NCBI GenBank assembly: GCA_036785325.1
Contig: JAXIVH010000032.1
Location: 4,910,610-4,974,609 of the forward strand
Reading direction: 5' to 3'
Length of the DNA stretch: 64,000 nt
From: Urophycis tenuis
Lineage: Eukaryota; Chordata; Actinopteri; Gadiformes; Phycidae
The translations under genes and the position numbers were made by a program. Numbering within the stretch: position 1 is the stretch's first letter; each line of letters begins with the position of its first letter. Shown here piece after piece: positions 48,501 through 60,081 of the stretch. The notes under the pieces are model-generated. The model was not told the origin of the DNA, ran no database searches, and saw only the letters and a list, made by a program, of their open reading frames with translations.

Positions 48501-48554
48501 GAAGGAGCCGATTCTGACAGGCTGTCAACAAACTCACTCGTACTCTGCAGCCAT
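42545..48554 (-). CDS. rnf25: RNF25 (AO7) RWD-RING E3 ubiquitin ligase, complete, 10 exons
   Basis: Exons on the minus strand: 48538-48554, 48183-48254, 46407-46503, 45846-45913, 45040-45109, 44753-44824, 43991-44137, 43807-43896, 43504-43638 and 42545-43312. They sum to 1536 bases, 511 aa (human 459). Residues 1-120 form the RWD domain (VLSEIEVLQSIYLDEL, YPSSSPSITIHNPRGL). The RING follows with metal ligands C124, C127, C142, H144, H147, C150, C187 and C190; the long spacing between the last two pairs is the RNF25 hallmark. A linker (QKWQELQELLERQRAKGGII) comes next. The single large last exon encodes a basic, disordered Arg/Gly/Pro-rich tail with about 10 Gln in a row. RNF25 ubiquitinates substrates with UBE2D/UBE2E enzymes and acts in NF-kB signalling and ribosome stress. 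The tail is longer than in mammals. Confidence 0.93.
44190..44562. repeat. Minisatellite in rnf25 intron 6
   Basis: About 20 variable units of 13-18 bases built on CACACTGTCAGACGTA. It begins about 50 bases upstream of the acceptor of the RING exon 7 (44137). Continuous ORFs here are repeat artefacts. Confidence 0.88.
45350..45513 (-). mobile_element. tRNA-derived SINE, second family
   Basis: On the minus strand: GGGTTGCCGGTTCGAACCCC (box B region) after a CTGCGGCC-type head, then TGCCCTTGAGCAAGGCACCT and CTCACTGCTCCCTGAGCGCC, a body common in fish SINEs. It directly abuts the next SINE. Confidence 0.7.
45514..45734 (-). mobile_element. tRNA-derived SINE, copy 2
   Basis: The minus-strand head is GGGCGGCAGTAGCTCAGTGG (box A), with box B GGTTCGATTCCC. 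It shares the head with the copies at 35636 and 58644 but has a different, longer body. It lies in rnf25 intron 4. Confidence 0.8.
46604..46655. repeat. (TA)n/(CA)n microsatellite
   Basis: TA run, ATACAGTATATATATA, then CACACA; in rnf25 intron 2. Confidence 0.9.
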
Positions 48555-49428
48555 GATGTTTTCAGATCAATGCAAGCCACTAGTTGTCACTGTTAAAATA
48601 TATTTACTTGACTCGGCCATGTAACTTCGACTGCTTCCGTTATTCTCCTGTTATGAAAATCGAGTTTCCTGTGCGGCTTTTTTCAAAGTCAAAGTCCCAT
48701 AATATGAGTGCATCCTAAGCTATGATCCTAAGTCACCAATAAAACACAATCAGAAAGTATTCTGCTTGTTATTATAGCTAATTGATTTGATGTGGTGTGC
48801 TTTTTTTTTCTTTTTTTTTTTAAAATATATATCAGAAAAGCAGGTAGGGCACAATGTGTGACAAGATATATGTAATACATGTACTATATTACCTTTTTAA
48901 ATAAAAAAAAATATGTATAAGCGCATATCCTTTAACGGTATGTAGCCGTGCTCTAAACTAACTTTTATTATTGAGTTATTACCACGTTGAATTCGGTAAT
49001 AATAGTCAAGATAATTGCCACGTACCGTTATATTGTTCAATATGCATGATGCAAAGATTATTCTATAAATTAAAATAGTTAAAATGTGCCTTTAATGTTT
49101 GGATTCATTAGACTAAATTAAACAGTTTCACTGAAACATGTATTTTCACGCCCTTAAACGGTAGATGGCGACATTTCAATATTTCGGACACCCATAACTG
49201 AACTACTCAGTGAAGAAGAAACAGCGAAAGCGCGATTGCTGCGAAGAAGACAAAATTTAAAACCATGGCGACTGCTTCAGAAGATAATAGTCCTACACAT
49301 GTCTACTATTCCCTTGGGTCTTTTCTTTAAAAACACCAAGCTTAGATAGAGGTGTGCGAACTTACATGACGTAGCACTATTGTGCAAATGCTTCCCGGAC
49401 CATTAACACAATAAGGTAAGAAAGTCCA
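48555..49428. promoter_or_regulatory. Divergent promoter region of rnf25 (-) and anapc2 (+)
   Basis: 874 bases separate the two start codons. No TATA box is obvious. AGATGGCGAC (about 49162-49172) and CCATGGCGAC (49263-49272) are YY1-like. The right half, near anapc2, is more GC-rich. The spacing fits a shared bidirectional housekeeping promoter, but the transcription start sites are unknown. Confidence 0.5.
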
Positions 49429-51595
49429 ATGGAGGAAGAACTGATGGAGTCCGACTCTGTGGAAATGTCAAGCTCAGCACAGGTCCTGGGAGGGAGTCCT
49501 GCAGCCTGGGCCACCGTGTCTGCAGCTCTGGTGAGTTTTGTCTAGCTGTCATTTATTTACATTTCCGTCTCTTCTGTCCTGCATGCAGCATGATAATAAC
49601 ATCGACACAATACCAATCCTGTCGTGGACGTATGAATGACCTCCCCCTTCCATCTGTGTTCAGGTGGATCCAGGCTCTTCTGTGTCCGAGCAGTGTGTGT
49701 CAGAGTCGCTCGCTGTGTTGTGCACAAGTGGACTAGGCAGGCATCTGGGATCATGGCTCCTGAATACGCTGCAAATGCGGCTGGCGACCGCTGTGGCCCC
49801 CGAATTCTGGGCTGGACTCGAACAGCCAGAGAATGAGCTGGAAGAGAGGGACAGAGCCCGGGTCTTACTGGTTGCCTTTCACACACTGTTGGAGAAGCTG
49901 GAGCCTTTTATAGGCAAGTATGATCTAACTCCACTGGTGCTGGTAGTGTACACGACATCTCTTCCGATAGGGTTTCTATCATAAAAGACCCTTCAAGTTT
50001 ACTCACTTCCAGTTTAGTCATTGGAACGTTAGTACTACCCTTTATTCAGATGATGTGGTTATAGTCTAGCAACCAAACAAACAACAACAACAACAAACAA
50101 CTACTGTAGACACCCTGGCACAAGTAGTGCAAGTAGGACATGGGACCTCACAAAAGAATTTGTGAAAGCGCTTTGCTTTTGTGAGCAGCTCAACACCGTG
50201 TTTCTCCTCGCCGTCTCACTGCAGGAGGGCTGGAGATGCTGGGGAGGTGGCAGGAGGAGGGCCGCTGCGGGCTGTCAGGCCCCGGGACCCAGGCTCTCCG
50301 GGAGAGAGCCTTCACCATCATCAGGGCCCGGCTGCTCTTCTCCCCGCCCGCCGCCCTGCAGCGGCGAGTGCTGGAGTTCTACAGCCGGACCTTCGCGGTG
50401 CACATGAGCCAGGAGAACCCGGCCAGGCGCCGGGGGCCCGGCCACGGAGGCCCGTGCCCCGGCTGCGTGGCCCCCGCGGGCCGCTGCTGGTGCCAGGAGG
50501 CCCTGGGGCAGCTGCAGGAACTCAGCGGCATTCTGTGAGTAACTGGGGGTTTACGGGGACAGTCGTCTGGTAACCAGGACGATGAATTCAGAGAAATGTT
50601 TTGCCTGAAATATGTATTGTATTTCTTGCTAGGCGTTGCAGTCTACAGAGGGAACATGTGATTTTTTACCACAGTTACAACTGGTAACAATGTCACTGTT
50701 GTCACTACCGCTTATCGCTTGGCATTCAGTGATAGACAAACAACATTTACCAGACCGTCTTTCTGCAGATTATTTTCTGCAGACTATTCCACGGATGTTA
50801 TTTTATGATCTGGGTCCGCCAGAGCCCATGCTTAGAACCACGTCTGTTATTCACACATCCCTGCATCCGCTGAACACTATAATTGACCAATCAGTGTCGA
50901 GAGTGTCAAAACAAAGCCGGGTCATGTTATTGGCCGGCCGGTTGACGTGACGACGAGGCGCTCTGCGGCCGCAGGTCCCGGCTGCAGCTGCTGGAGCAGG
51001 TGAGCAGCGAGGCGGTGACGTCCATCATGCACACACTGCTGGAGCAACGCATGGAGCAGCACTGCAGGGGCGAGTTCGAGCGCTCCTACTTGCTGGACTT
51101 TCAGGAGGTAACCCCCCCCCCCCCCCCGCCGCCATCTTGTGGCACAAAAGGAGTCTTGTGATAAGATAGCTTTACACGGATGCCCTACATGTGCCCGGGG
51201 CAATCATTGTTATGAGGGTGCTTTTGTACTTCGTTTTGAGCTATTGAGACCGTCAGTAGATAACAAAGACTGAACCTAATTTGATCCTCTTATCTGTGTC
51301 GCTCCGGTTGCGGTCTGAAACTCTCTCACTCACTCATCTTCTACCGCTTATCCGGGGTCTGAAACTGTTTATACAAAACCGAAAGCCTTGGTGTATAGTA
51401 ATGTTTGGGAGATTAGGGAAACTCTCCGATTTGTAGCCCAGTATTAGACCATTACCTGGTTCCTTGATCTGCATTTCTAGTTGGTTCTGCTTTGACTAAC
51501 TGGCAGCCTATTGCACTCCCATACTTGCCATACTGTATATAAGGAGGATATGTGGCCCCATTATCTGAGAACTCTGGGAGGGTTTAAAACATTTA

Positions 51596-51670
<75 letters not shown>

Positions 51671-54600
51671 ACACTGACATCTCACAGTGGCTGGAGCTGG
51701 TCCTGGGCTGGCTGGCCAGGGTGTTCGCCAGCACGGAGGAGGGGGGCGGGGGAACCCCCCATGCCACGCCTCCGCCCAGAGGGACCCCAGGACAGACCCC
51801 GGGACAGAAGGCCCCCGGCAGTTTGCTGCAGCAGTGGAGGCGTCACATGCACCAGTTCTTCTGCAGGGTGTACGTCAACATGCGCATCGACGAGCTGTTC
51901 AGCATCATCCGAGGTGAGGGAGGTCTATGGGGGGAAACACACACGGATTTGAATCCACAGTTCATTCACGTTATGGTGTCCACAGTGGGCCAGGCTGTGC
52001 TCTGGGAGAAATACAACTTCAAATGTTGACCATGATCGTGACTCTATTTGTTTTGTGGTGAAGGACATTCCTCCATATGCAGCTGTGTTTTATTGGTGCT
52101 ACTTTGCATTGAGTTGCATTTAGTTTTCGTGTCATTTTGGTGATGTTCAGTTCTTGTCCGAAAAGCGATTGCTGTCGGTGGGTTCACTGTCATTTCCATC
52201 GGCCCACAGATTTCCCAGAGTCCAAACCGGCCATAGAAGATCTGAAGTTCTGCTTGGAACGGACCAATCAGAGGCAGCAGCTGCTCACCTCGCTGAAATC
52301 TGCGTTTGAGAGTCGCCTGTTGCACCCGGGTGAGTTATCTGAATGAAGATCATCCACGTTGGCTCACAACCTCAGAGCGTTGTGAACACATGAACACATG
52401 AACAGCGTTGCGTCTGACAGATGTCAAGGATCGATGTGCAACATGGTCATTTTGGTCTTTTTTGTGTTTGTGTTTTTGCGTGGTCTTGTCTGCAGGGGTC
52501 CACACAGCGGACATCCTCACGGTGTACATCTCTGCTATCAAGGCCCTCAGGGACCTGGATCCCTCCATGGTTATACTGCAGGTGGCCTGCCAGCCCATCC
52601 GCAAGTACCTCCGGTCAGTGTTTGTTCCCCCCCGCCCCCCACCTCATGTTTAGACCTGTCCTTGTTTTTGATGGGAGTCAAGACAGATGATGGGAGTTGC
52701 TTGTGGAACAGCAGCAGAGGAATCAACTCATCCTCACACTCATATCTGTCTCTCTGTGTCAAAGCGTTTGCAGTGGGGAGTGCTGCATGTGAAATCATCC
52801 ACAGGGATTCTATTCAGGCTCAAATTTAAATTGAAACCAACAGATTTAACGATGTAACAGGACGGCTGTGGGCATTGTTTTAAACTGTAGAAGATAAGCA
52901 ATCATTTACTTTCCTTCGATCGTCTTTCCTTTTGGGATGTCGCCACCCGATGTTACTGGCGTCGTGCTGAGTTTTGTCCCCCCCCCCCCGTCAGGACGCG
53001 GGAGGACACGGTGAGGCAGATCGTGGCCGGCCTGACGGGGGACACTGATGGCTGCATCGACCTGGCCAACGAGCTGTCCCGGGCCGACCCCGTCACCCTG
53101 GAGATGCAGGACAGCGAGGACGAGGGCGGCAACCCCGAGGACTGGCTGCCGGACCCCACCGACGCCGTCAAGGGTCAGTAGGGAGCCATGGGCGTCTTAG
53201 CCCCCCCCCCCCCCCCCTGGGCAGTTAGAAGCCTTGGCTTTCTGTCCCTGGGGGGGGTCACCGGTTCAAACCCCCCAGGGAGGCTGCATGGCGGGTGTGT
53301 TGTGACAGGGGGGGGGGTGATGTCTGCAGAGTGGTTCCCGTTTGACACACTGAAGACTGGGAATTGTGCGAATAGTTGTGCAGTTAAGAAAAGATGATGA
53401 TGGTGATGATGATGATGATGATAACGGTGGTGGTTCTTCTGGGTCAGACAAGACAGGCTCCAAGCGGCGCTCCTCTGACATCATCAGCCTGCTGGTCAGC
53501 ATCTACGGCAGCAAGGAGATCTTCATCGATGAGTACCGCACCGTGCTCGCCCACCGCCTGCTCCACCAGCTCAACTACAACACTGCCCGGTAACACGACA
53601 TCACCACCACCACCACCACCACTACCACCCAACCACCATTTTCCCTCTACCCAAGAGTGACCAAACACTAACATGAATCAGTGTCGCCTTGAATCAACTG
53701 ATGGTTTGCAATACCTCGTATGATCTTGTGTGGCAGATAACAACACATCAGATGGATGGATGTCAAAAGGATGTCACTTTATATTTCGTTGTCCTTGTGG
53801 TCTCACCTGAGATGAGTTTCTAACCGCGTTCCTCCTCCTGTGCTCCCCCGCGCCGCAGGGAGATCCGCAACGTGGAGCTTCTGAAACTGCGCTTCGGGGA
53901 GTCGCACATGCATTTCTGCGAGGTGATGCTGAAGGTGAGCAGCCCATTCACAGTGTCTATAACGTCATGTTGTGTGCTGTGAACTATGTACCTGCCACTA
54001 TAGTGTGATGGCACACGGTGCCTTGGTATTTTCCTTAAGGACGCATCGCAGGGGTTTAGCTGTGGACGTTGGGAATCGAACCCAGAACCTGTTTGGCTGG
54101 GAGTCCACCACTGGTAACCACTGGTGCGACGCGATCTCACACGTCTCCCTTCTCTCCTGCTGCTCCTCCCACAGGACGTGGCCGACTCCCGCAGGATCAA
54201 CACCAACATCCGGGAGGAGGAGTCGAAGCAGGGGGCGGGGCCGGGGGAGGAGCAGCAGGCGGCCCCGCCCCTGGGCCTCTCCGCCATGATCTTCTCCGCC
54301 GAGTTTTGGCCCCAGCTGAAGGAGGAGAAGCTGGAGCTGCCGCCGCTGGTCTCCCAGGCCATGGAGGCCTACACGCACCGCTACGAGAAGCTCAAGGTGC
54401 GCTAGTCACACGGAAGAGCAAGGCAGCAACACCAGGGTTAGGGGTTCGGTTCCCCACTGGGTCCACCCGTGCTTAGAAAAGCAACACTGGCTGTACTGTT
54501 GAGTGTTGCTTTGTCGTACATATTTCACGTGCAGCAGGACCGTTGGGATTGATGGTAAAGGTGATGCTTTGCCTTCAACAGTCACAGATGTGACTCATTT

Positions 54601-56201
54601 GAGCTTCATAGGATTATTGGCTGCTGTAAGCACACAGTATTAGTTACATATAGACCTGGTGGTCTGACATTATTGTTAGTTGCCCAGGACACAAGGCAGA
54701 GTTAAGAACAGAAAATGTTTAGACCCATTTCCCCTCCTAGAACGTATGCCCTCTTGTTTTAAAACAAACAAACAATCATGCATCAAACGTGGAGGGCTGA
54801 ATCCCCATCCTGAGTGCGTCACCCGATGCCTTCAGAACCCTGGTGAACATCACGTGTTACTCTGTACAGTGTGCATATTGACTGCGCTCGGCCTCACTAA
54901 CCGCTCCCGTGCATCAGGCCATGAGGACCCTGAGCTGGAAGCCCCACCTGGGCTCCGTCACCCTGGACGTGGAGCTGGAGGACCGGGTGCTCACTGACCT
55001 CACCGTGACGCCCATCCACGCCGCCATCATCCTGCACTTCCAGGACAAGAGTCAGTACACGCACACACACACACACGCATTGTCAACATCTTCGTCGTGG
55101 TTTTACATTTCCACTGATATGTCTAAAATCATCCTATCACAATCTTACCATCATGGGCACCTTGTGGTCAGATATTCTCAGATGACCGATGATGACGGAT
55201 ATTAAAGTCATCGCCATCCCGACAGTAAAGGATAACAACCATTCGTCTCATATCACTCACATGTTCCAAGATGACCCTTCACAGGCACACATGTTGTCAA
55301 CACGTCATTCACAATGTGGTCAGTCACAATGAATTGAGAGGGTGATGGGTTTTAAATGAGCCTTGTACCCCCAAGTGTCACCTGATCTAAACCGCACAGA
55401 ACAGAGATGCTTCCGGTTCCATGCAACAACAACAGCAACAAAAAAAGACAATCAAATAATAATGTCACTTCATCCCTGTCTTGGTCCTCCTACTACTACT
55501 ACTACAGGCTCTTGGAGTCTGGAGGAACTGAGTGCCAAGCTGGGCGTCTCCAAGGAGACGGTGCACAGGAAGCTGGCGCTGTGGCAGCAGCAGGGCGTGC
55601 TGCGGGAGGAGGCCGGCGGCCAGTACTCGGTGCTGGAGACGGGCTCGTCGCGCGAGCGGCTGGAGCGCAGCGTCCTGCTGCTGGACAGCGACGAGGAGGG
55701 GGACTCCAACACCACCACCCAGTCGGAGCAGAGGGAGGAGAAGCTGCAGGTAAACGCACGCACACACACTGCAGCGCATTGTAGTCGCACGTCAGATGGT
55801 TTATGGCCTGTATTTTCTGTTATACGCGTCATTCTGACACGCGGCAGCTGCGGTTTTTGCTTGCTGGCCGGATAAGACACTCTCATCTGCTGCTGTGTAA
55901 TTCAGTCTTAATTATTCATAGCCTTCGATTGCTCTAAAGTTGTCCCCAACGTACACGTCTCTAAACACTCCCGTCGCCCGTGGCGCTGCAGCTGTTCTGG
56001 GCCTACATCCACGCCATGCTGACCAACCTGGAGAGCATGACGCTGGAGCGCATCCACTCCATGCTGAGGATGTTCGTGGCCACGGGGCCCGTCGTCACGG
56101 AGATGGACGTCAACGAGCTGGAGGCCTTCCTGCAGCGGAAGGTCCGGGAGCACCATCTGATGGTGTCGTCGGGGGTGTACAGGCTGCCCAAGGCCAGCTG
56201 A
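49429..56201 (+). CDS. anapc2: ANAPC2 (APC2), cullin subunit of the anaphase-promoting complex, complete, 14 exons
   Basis: Exons: 49429-49530, 49664-49913, 50225-50534, 50975-51107, 51688-51913, 52210-52329, 52496-52613, 52995-53173, 53448-53589, 53859-53934, 54175-54396, 54918-55050, 55508-55749 and 55992-56201. They sum to 2463 bases, 820 aa (human 822). The family blocks are present: WCQEALGQLQEL, CRGEFERSYL, MRIDELFSIIRDFPES, HPGVHTADILTVYI, TREDTVRQIVAGLTGD, GSKRRSSDIISLLVSIYGSK, EIRNVELLKLRFGE, DSRRINTNIREE and the cullin-homology segment. A C-terminal winged-helix (WHB) domain (LFWAYIHAMLTNLESM, ending VYRLPKAS) closes the protein. APC2 pairs with the RING subunit APC11 to ubiquitinate cyclins and securin. 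Intron 2 uses a GC donor (ATAG|GCAAGT): the nearby GT alternative breaks the frame. Its start is head to head with rnf25. Confidence 0.97.
51598..51667. repeat. (GT)n microsatellite next to anapc2 exon 5
   Basis: About 34 GT units ending only 20 bases before the acceptor of exon 5 (51688). The polypyrimidine tract is therefore very short. Confidence 0.95.
54035..54135 (-). mobile_element. Short tRNA-related SINE fragment in anapc2 intron 10
   Basis: The minus strand reads a tRNA-like series (CCAGTGGTTACCAGTGG, then CTGGGTTCGATTCCCAA) resembling box A and box B of Ser/Leu-type tRNAs. It has no complete cloverleaf. A second box-B-like GGGGTTCGGTTCCC lies at about 54440. Confidence 0.4.
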
Positions 56202-56288
56202 CGGGCCTGGGTACCAAACTCTGCACCCGCCACGGTCCCATGGGCATGTTCAACGGGTTGTCAGAGGGAACCCCCCCATCAACCTTCA

Positions 56289-56441
<153 letters not shown>

Positions 56442-57887
56442 TTTCTCTCTCTCTCTTGGTTGCGTGGAACAGCTAGCAGTGAGCTGGACAGCCGGTCAAT
56501 GGGAGTTTGGATGCCAAAGAGAGACACACACCCACACACACACACACACACACAGCGAGGGGTTGAGGTTGCTTGCCACACTTGGGTCAGACCTACTGAT
56601 GAACGGTTTCACAAACAAGAGGCCGCTCTGTAAAGTTCCTCATTAAAAGAAGTTGTTTTCCGCCCCTGCTGCTTTCGTTATTCACGGTGCCACACCTCTG
56701 TGGTCTCAGAACTCAACACATCTGCTCTGTAGTGAGCAATGTACCGGCGAACAACTCAGGAATACAACGTTTGTGTTTCTGTGCATCATGTTTCATTGTC
56801 ACATTTTACATTTGAATGTAATCCTCCATGTAAACCAAATTGTTAATATGCAAGTTTGTGTATCCATTATAGTAAACTACGTCTGACATTAAATTCATTT
56901 GAGTATATATGCACAATAGCCATTTCCTAATTTATTTAAGGTTATGTTGTCCAGTAAGCTGGTGGATGCCATGCAGGTTACCAGGCAACGACATGAATAT
57001 TCATGAGCAAATCCTTTGCCTTCATGGAATACCCCGACATGAATTAGACAACCACGGAGTGAAGCTCAAACTGACTACTTCACTCTTTGTATGTTTTTCT
57101 TTTCGGCACTGAATACATCTTATTCACCAACTCAAATTAGACAATTATATCACCATATCCATCCATAAAAAAAAAGTACAGAAAAATGATCCTTAAAACA
57201 GCGTTACTCTCATACAACTGACTTAATGGCTTTATTGCTTTAATTGGTTATTTGCTAGGCATTTTCATAAAAAAACTCATTAGATGACAACAACCATTAA
57301 GACTAAATCTGCATCACTGACCACATTTGACAAAGAATTAAGGCTTCTATAGACGAAGACAACGCCGGTGGAGTTGAGGGCTCAGGCCACTGGGAACAAG
57401 CACACACACTCCCTTCCCAGGGTCAAACAAGCAACACATACGGTTAAGAACACAATTATCTAAAAACAAAAACAAGTTGGCACATAGCAGTGGTTTTAAT
57501 GGTTTTTCATCTGCATTCTTCTCTCAGTGCAAAGTGGACACGCCGTGTCTCCCACCGCCGGGCTCTGCCAGGCCAGACCAGTGGAGACCTGAGCAGAGTA
57601 CCGATCCCCCCCCCTCCCCTCTGGAGTCACGACTGGTCACCGCTCCAATGTATATCCAATAGAGTTCCAGGTCGCTTTGGCAAACTGAGCCTGTGTTACT
57701 TGAGTCCGCCACTGTTAAATCACCTCTAAAACAAAGACTAAACCACAGGGTGGGGGTCAGGGCACAGGGTGCCTCGTGGCAGCCGCTTCCCGATGGGTAC
57801 TCATCCCCGTCGACATGCTAAGTGTGGTGATCACCGATGAGAAACAGCTACTGGGATAACCGTACGCTAGAGGCTTGATGGTGAATG

Positions 57888-57893
57888 TTTATT
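57888..57893 (-). promoter_or_regulatory. Probable rab35 poly(A) signal (AATAAA)
   Basis: AATAAA on the minus strand, 435 bases past the rab35 stop. Confidence 0.5.
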
Positions 57894-57999
57894 GACTCTT
57901 TACCAACAGACTTGCATTAAGGCACAACCAATCCTCTCTCTTCTCCCCCCCCCGCCTCCCGTGCGAGCGTGAGCGTTGTGGTCATAGGTGGGGCTGGGT

Positions 58000-58316
58000 C
58001 AGGGGGGAGGCTGGGTCGGGGAGGCTGGGTCTGGGGGGAGGCTGGGTAAGAGGGAGGCTGGGTCAGGGAGGCTGGGTCTGGGGGGAGGCTGGGGGGAGGC
58101 TGGGTCAGGGGGGAGGCTGGGTCAGGGAGGCTGGGTCTGGGAGGAAGCTGGGTCAGGGAGGCTGGGTCAGGGGGAGGCTGGGTCAGGGGGGAGGCTGGTT
58201 CTGGGAGGCTGGGTCTTGGGGGAGGCTGGGTCTGGGAGGCTGGTTCTGGGAGGCTGGGTCAGGGGGAGGCTGGGTCAGGGAGGCTGGTTCTGGGAGGCTG
58301 GGTCAGGGGGAGGCGG
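58000..58316. repeat. G-rich minisatellite in the rab35 3' UTR
   Basis: About 20 variable units of GGGAGGCTGGGTCAGGG, with TCTGG and TTCTGG variants. It ends about 12 bases from the rab35 stop codon (58328-58330). The array is G-rich on the plus strand, so the rab35 transcript carries a C-rich tract. Confidence 0.9.
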
Positions 58317-58327
58317 GCCCTCTGGTC

Positions 58328-59954
58328 TCAGCAGCACTTCTTGCCTCTCTTCCGGCGGTCCCGGTCCCGGTGGGCGGCGATGTCCACCCGGTCCCGCTCG
58401 CGCTCGCGCTCCCGCTCCGCCCGGTTCTGGCTCTGCTTCTTGGCTCGCAGCACCATGTGGGTGAAGGCCATGAACATCTGGCGTGGGGAACACACACACA
58501 CACACCGACAGAAACAGGCCCACAAAGTAACGTTAACACACAATAAAGGAACCCGACATCCAAACAAGTGAGTTAACTGGTATGTAAATGTACATTTTGT
58601 ATTACAGATGTGTATTGTGTAGGGGATTGTGTACAGATGTGTAGGGGCGGCAGTAGCTCAGTGTGTAGAGCGGGTGGACAGAGCGGGTCGTCCACTAACC
58701 GTAGGGTCGGCGGTTCGATCCCCTTGATCCCCCACCCTCCACATGTCGAACCCCACAAATGTACTGATTGTAAGTCGCTACTTTATCATAGCTATTGTCG
58801 TGCTGCTGTTAAGGCCCTGACATCCCCTGGGCGATGAACCAGCAACCCGTCCACCACCTGGGTGACCGGACGGGGGTCTGGCGAGGCCGCGGGCCTCACC
58901 TCCTCCACGTTGATGTTCTCCTTGGCGCTGGTCTCAAACACCGGCACCCCGACCGACTCCCCGAACCGCTGGGCGTCGCCCGTGTCCACCTTCTTCCTGG
59001 CGGGGTCGTCGTTCTTGTTGCCCACTGAGGAGGAGGACGACGAGTACAAAACAAACACAAAAACAGACAAAGGGTCATTGCTTTGGCTCAGTGACATCAT
59101 GATGCCGAATCTCAGATGTCCACTGTTGTCTCTGTAGAGACCGCACGGCCGGGTCCAAAACCACGGTGACGCCATCGGTTAGGACCGGTGTATGTGTGTG
59201 TGGCTGTGTGTGTGTGTGTGCGCGTGTTCAAGGTGAAGCGTGCAGAACGTGGTGGCGTCGAGCGGTCAAGTTGCAGACTGAAACCACATGAATGGTGCTC
59301 TCCACTCTCGCCTGAGCACCAGCATTCAGAGGCGTGAGACCAAGAAAGCTGTGTGCGAGGGCTGTGATGGCGTTATGTTTGGTTTCCACCACAGCACGCT
59401 GTTCACGCACAGGCAACCACATAGCGATCAGGTCTCGGGTTCTGCTGTGTGCTTCCTAAATGATGTCATGGTATCATGGTCTGTGCCGGCAAAATGTAGC
59501 CAAGTTTCCAGTGATATCAATTGTGTTTTGCATACACCCACACATGTAGATAAAAAAGGGCTCGTACTAAGCTAACCAAAAAACAAGGATTCTAATTAAA
59601 ACACGTCTAATACTATTTCCCACTTCTGCAAAGCCGGTTCTGCTAGAAGCCACCCCAGTCTCCACACCACACATTGACAAGGAGGAGGCGAATGAGAGAT
59701 GCCTCTCAAATAGACTGGGAATAGCAGAAGTGAGCAATGAGGGTTCAAGTCTCTGAACACACGTTTCCCCAACGGTAGCTGACTGACAAACATTTTGTAG
59801 GTAGAAACCATATTTTGTCTTTTCTGCTTTGGTGTCATCATTGTATTTGTAGTTATTATATTCACCACATATGTAATTCAGTTATTAGTTATGGCACTGC
59901 TGGGAGAGGGGCAGTTTTTGTCATGTTTAAACAATTATCAAACCCAATTAACAG

Positions 59955-60007
<53 letters not shown>

Positions 60008-60044
60008 GATAACAATAATAATAACGATAACAACAACAATAATT

Positions 60045-60081
<37 letters not shown>

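Noticed and set aside
50636..50950. 104-codon ORF between anapc2 exons 3 and 4
   Set aside because: Intronic; not needed for the anapc2 frame and lacking family similarity.
58644..58785. A functional tRNA gene
   Set aside because: Box A and box B are present but no cloverleaf or acceptor stem closes; the sequence continues into a SINE body.
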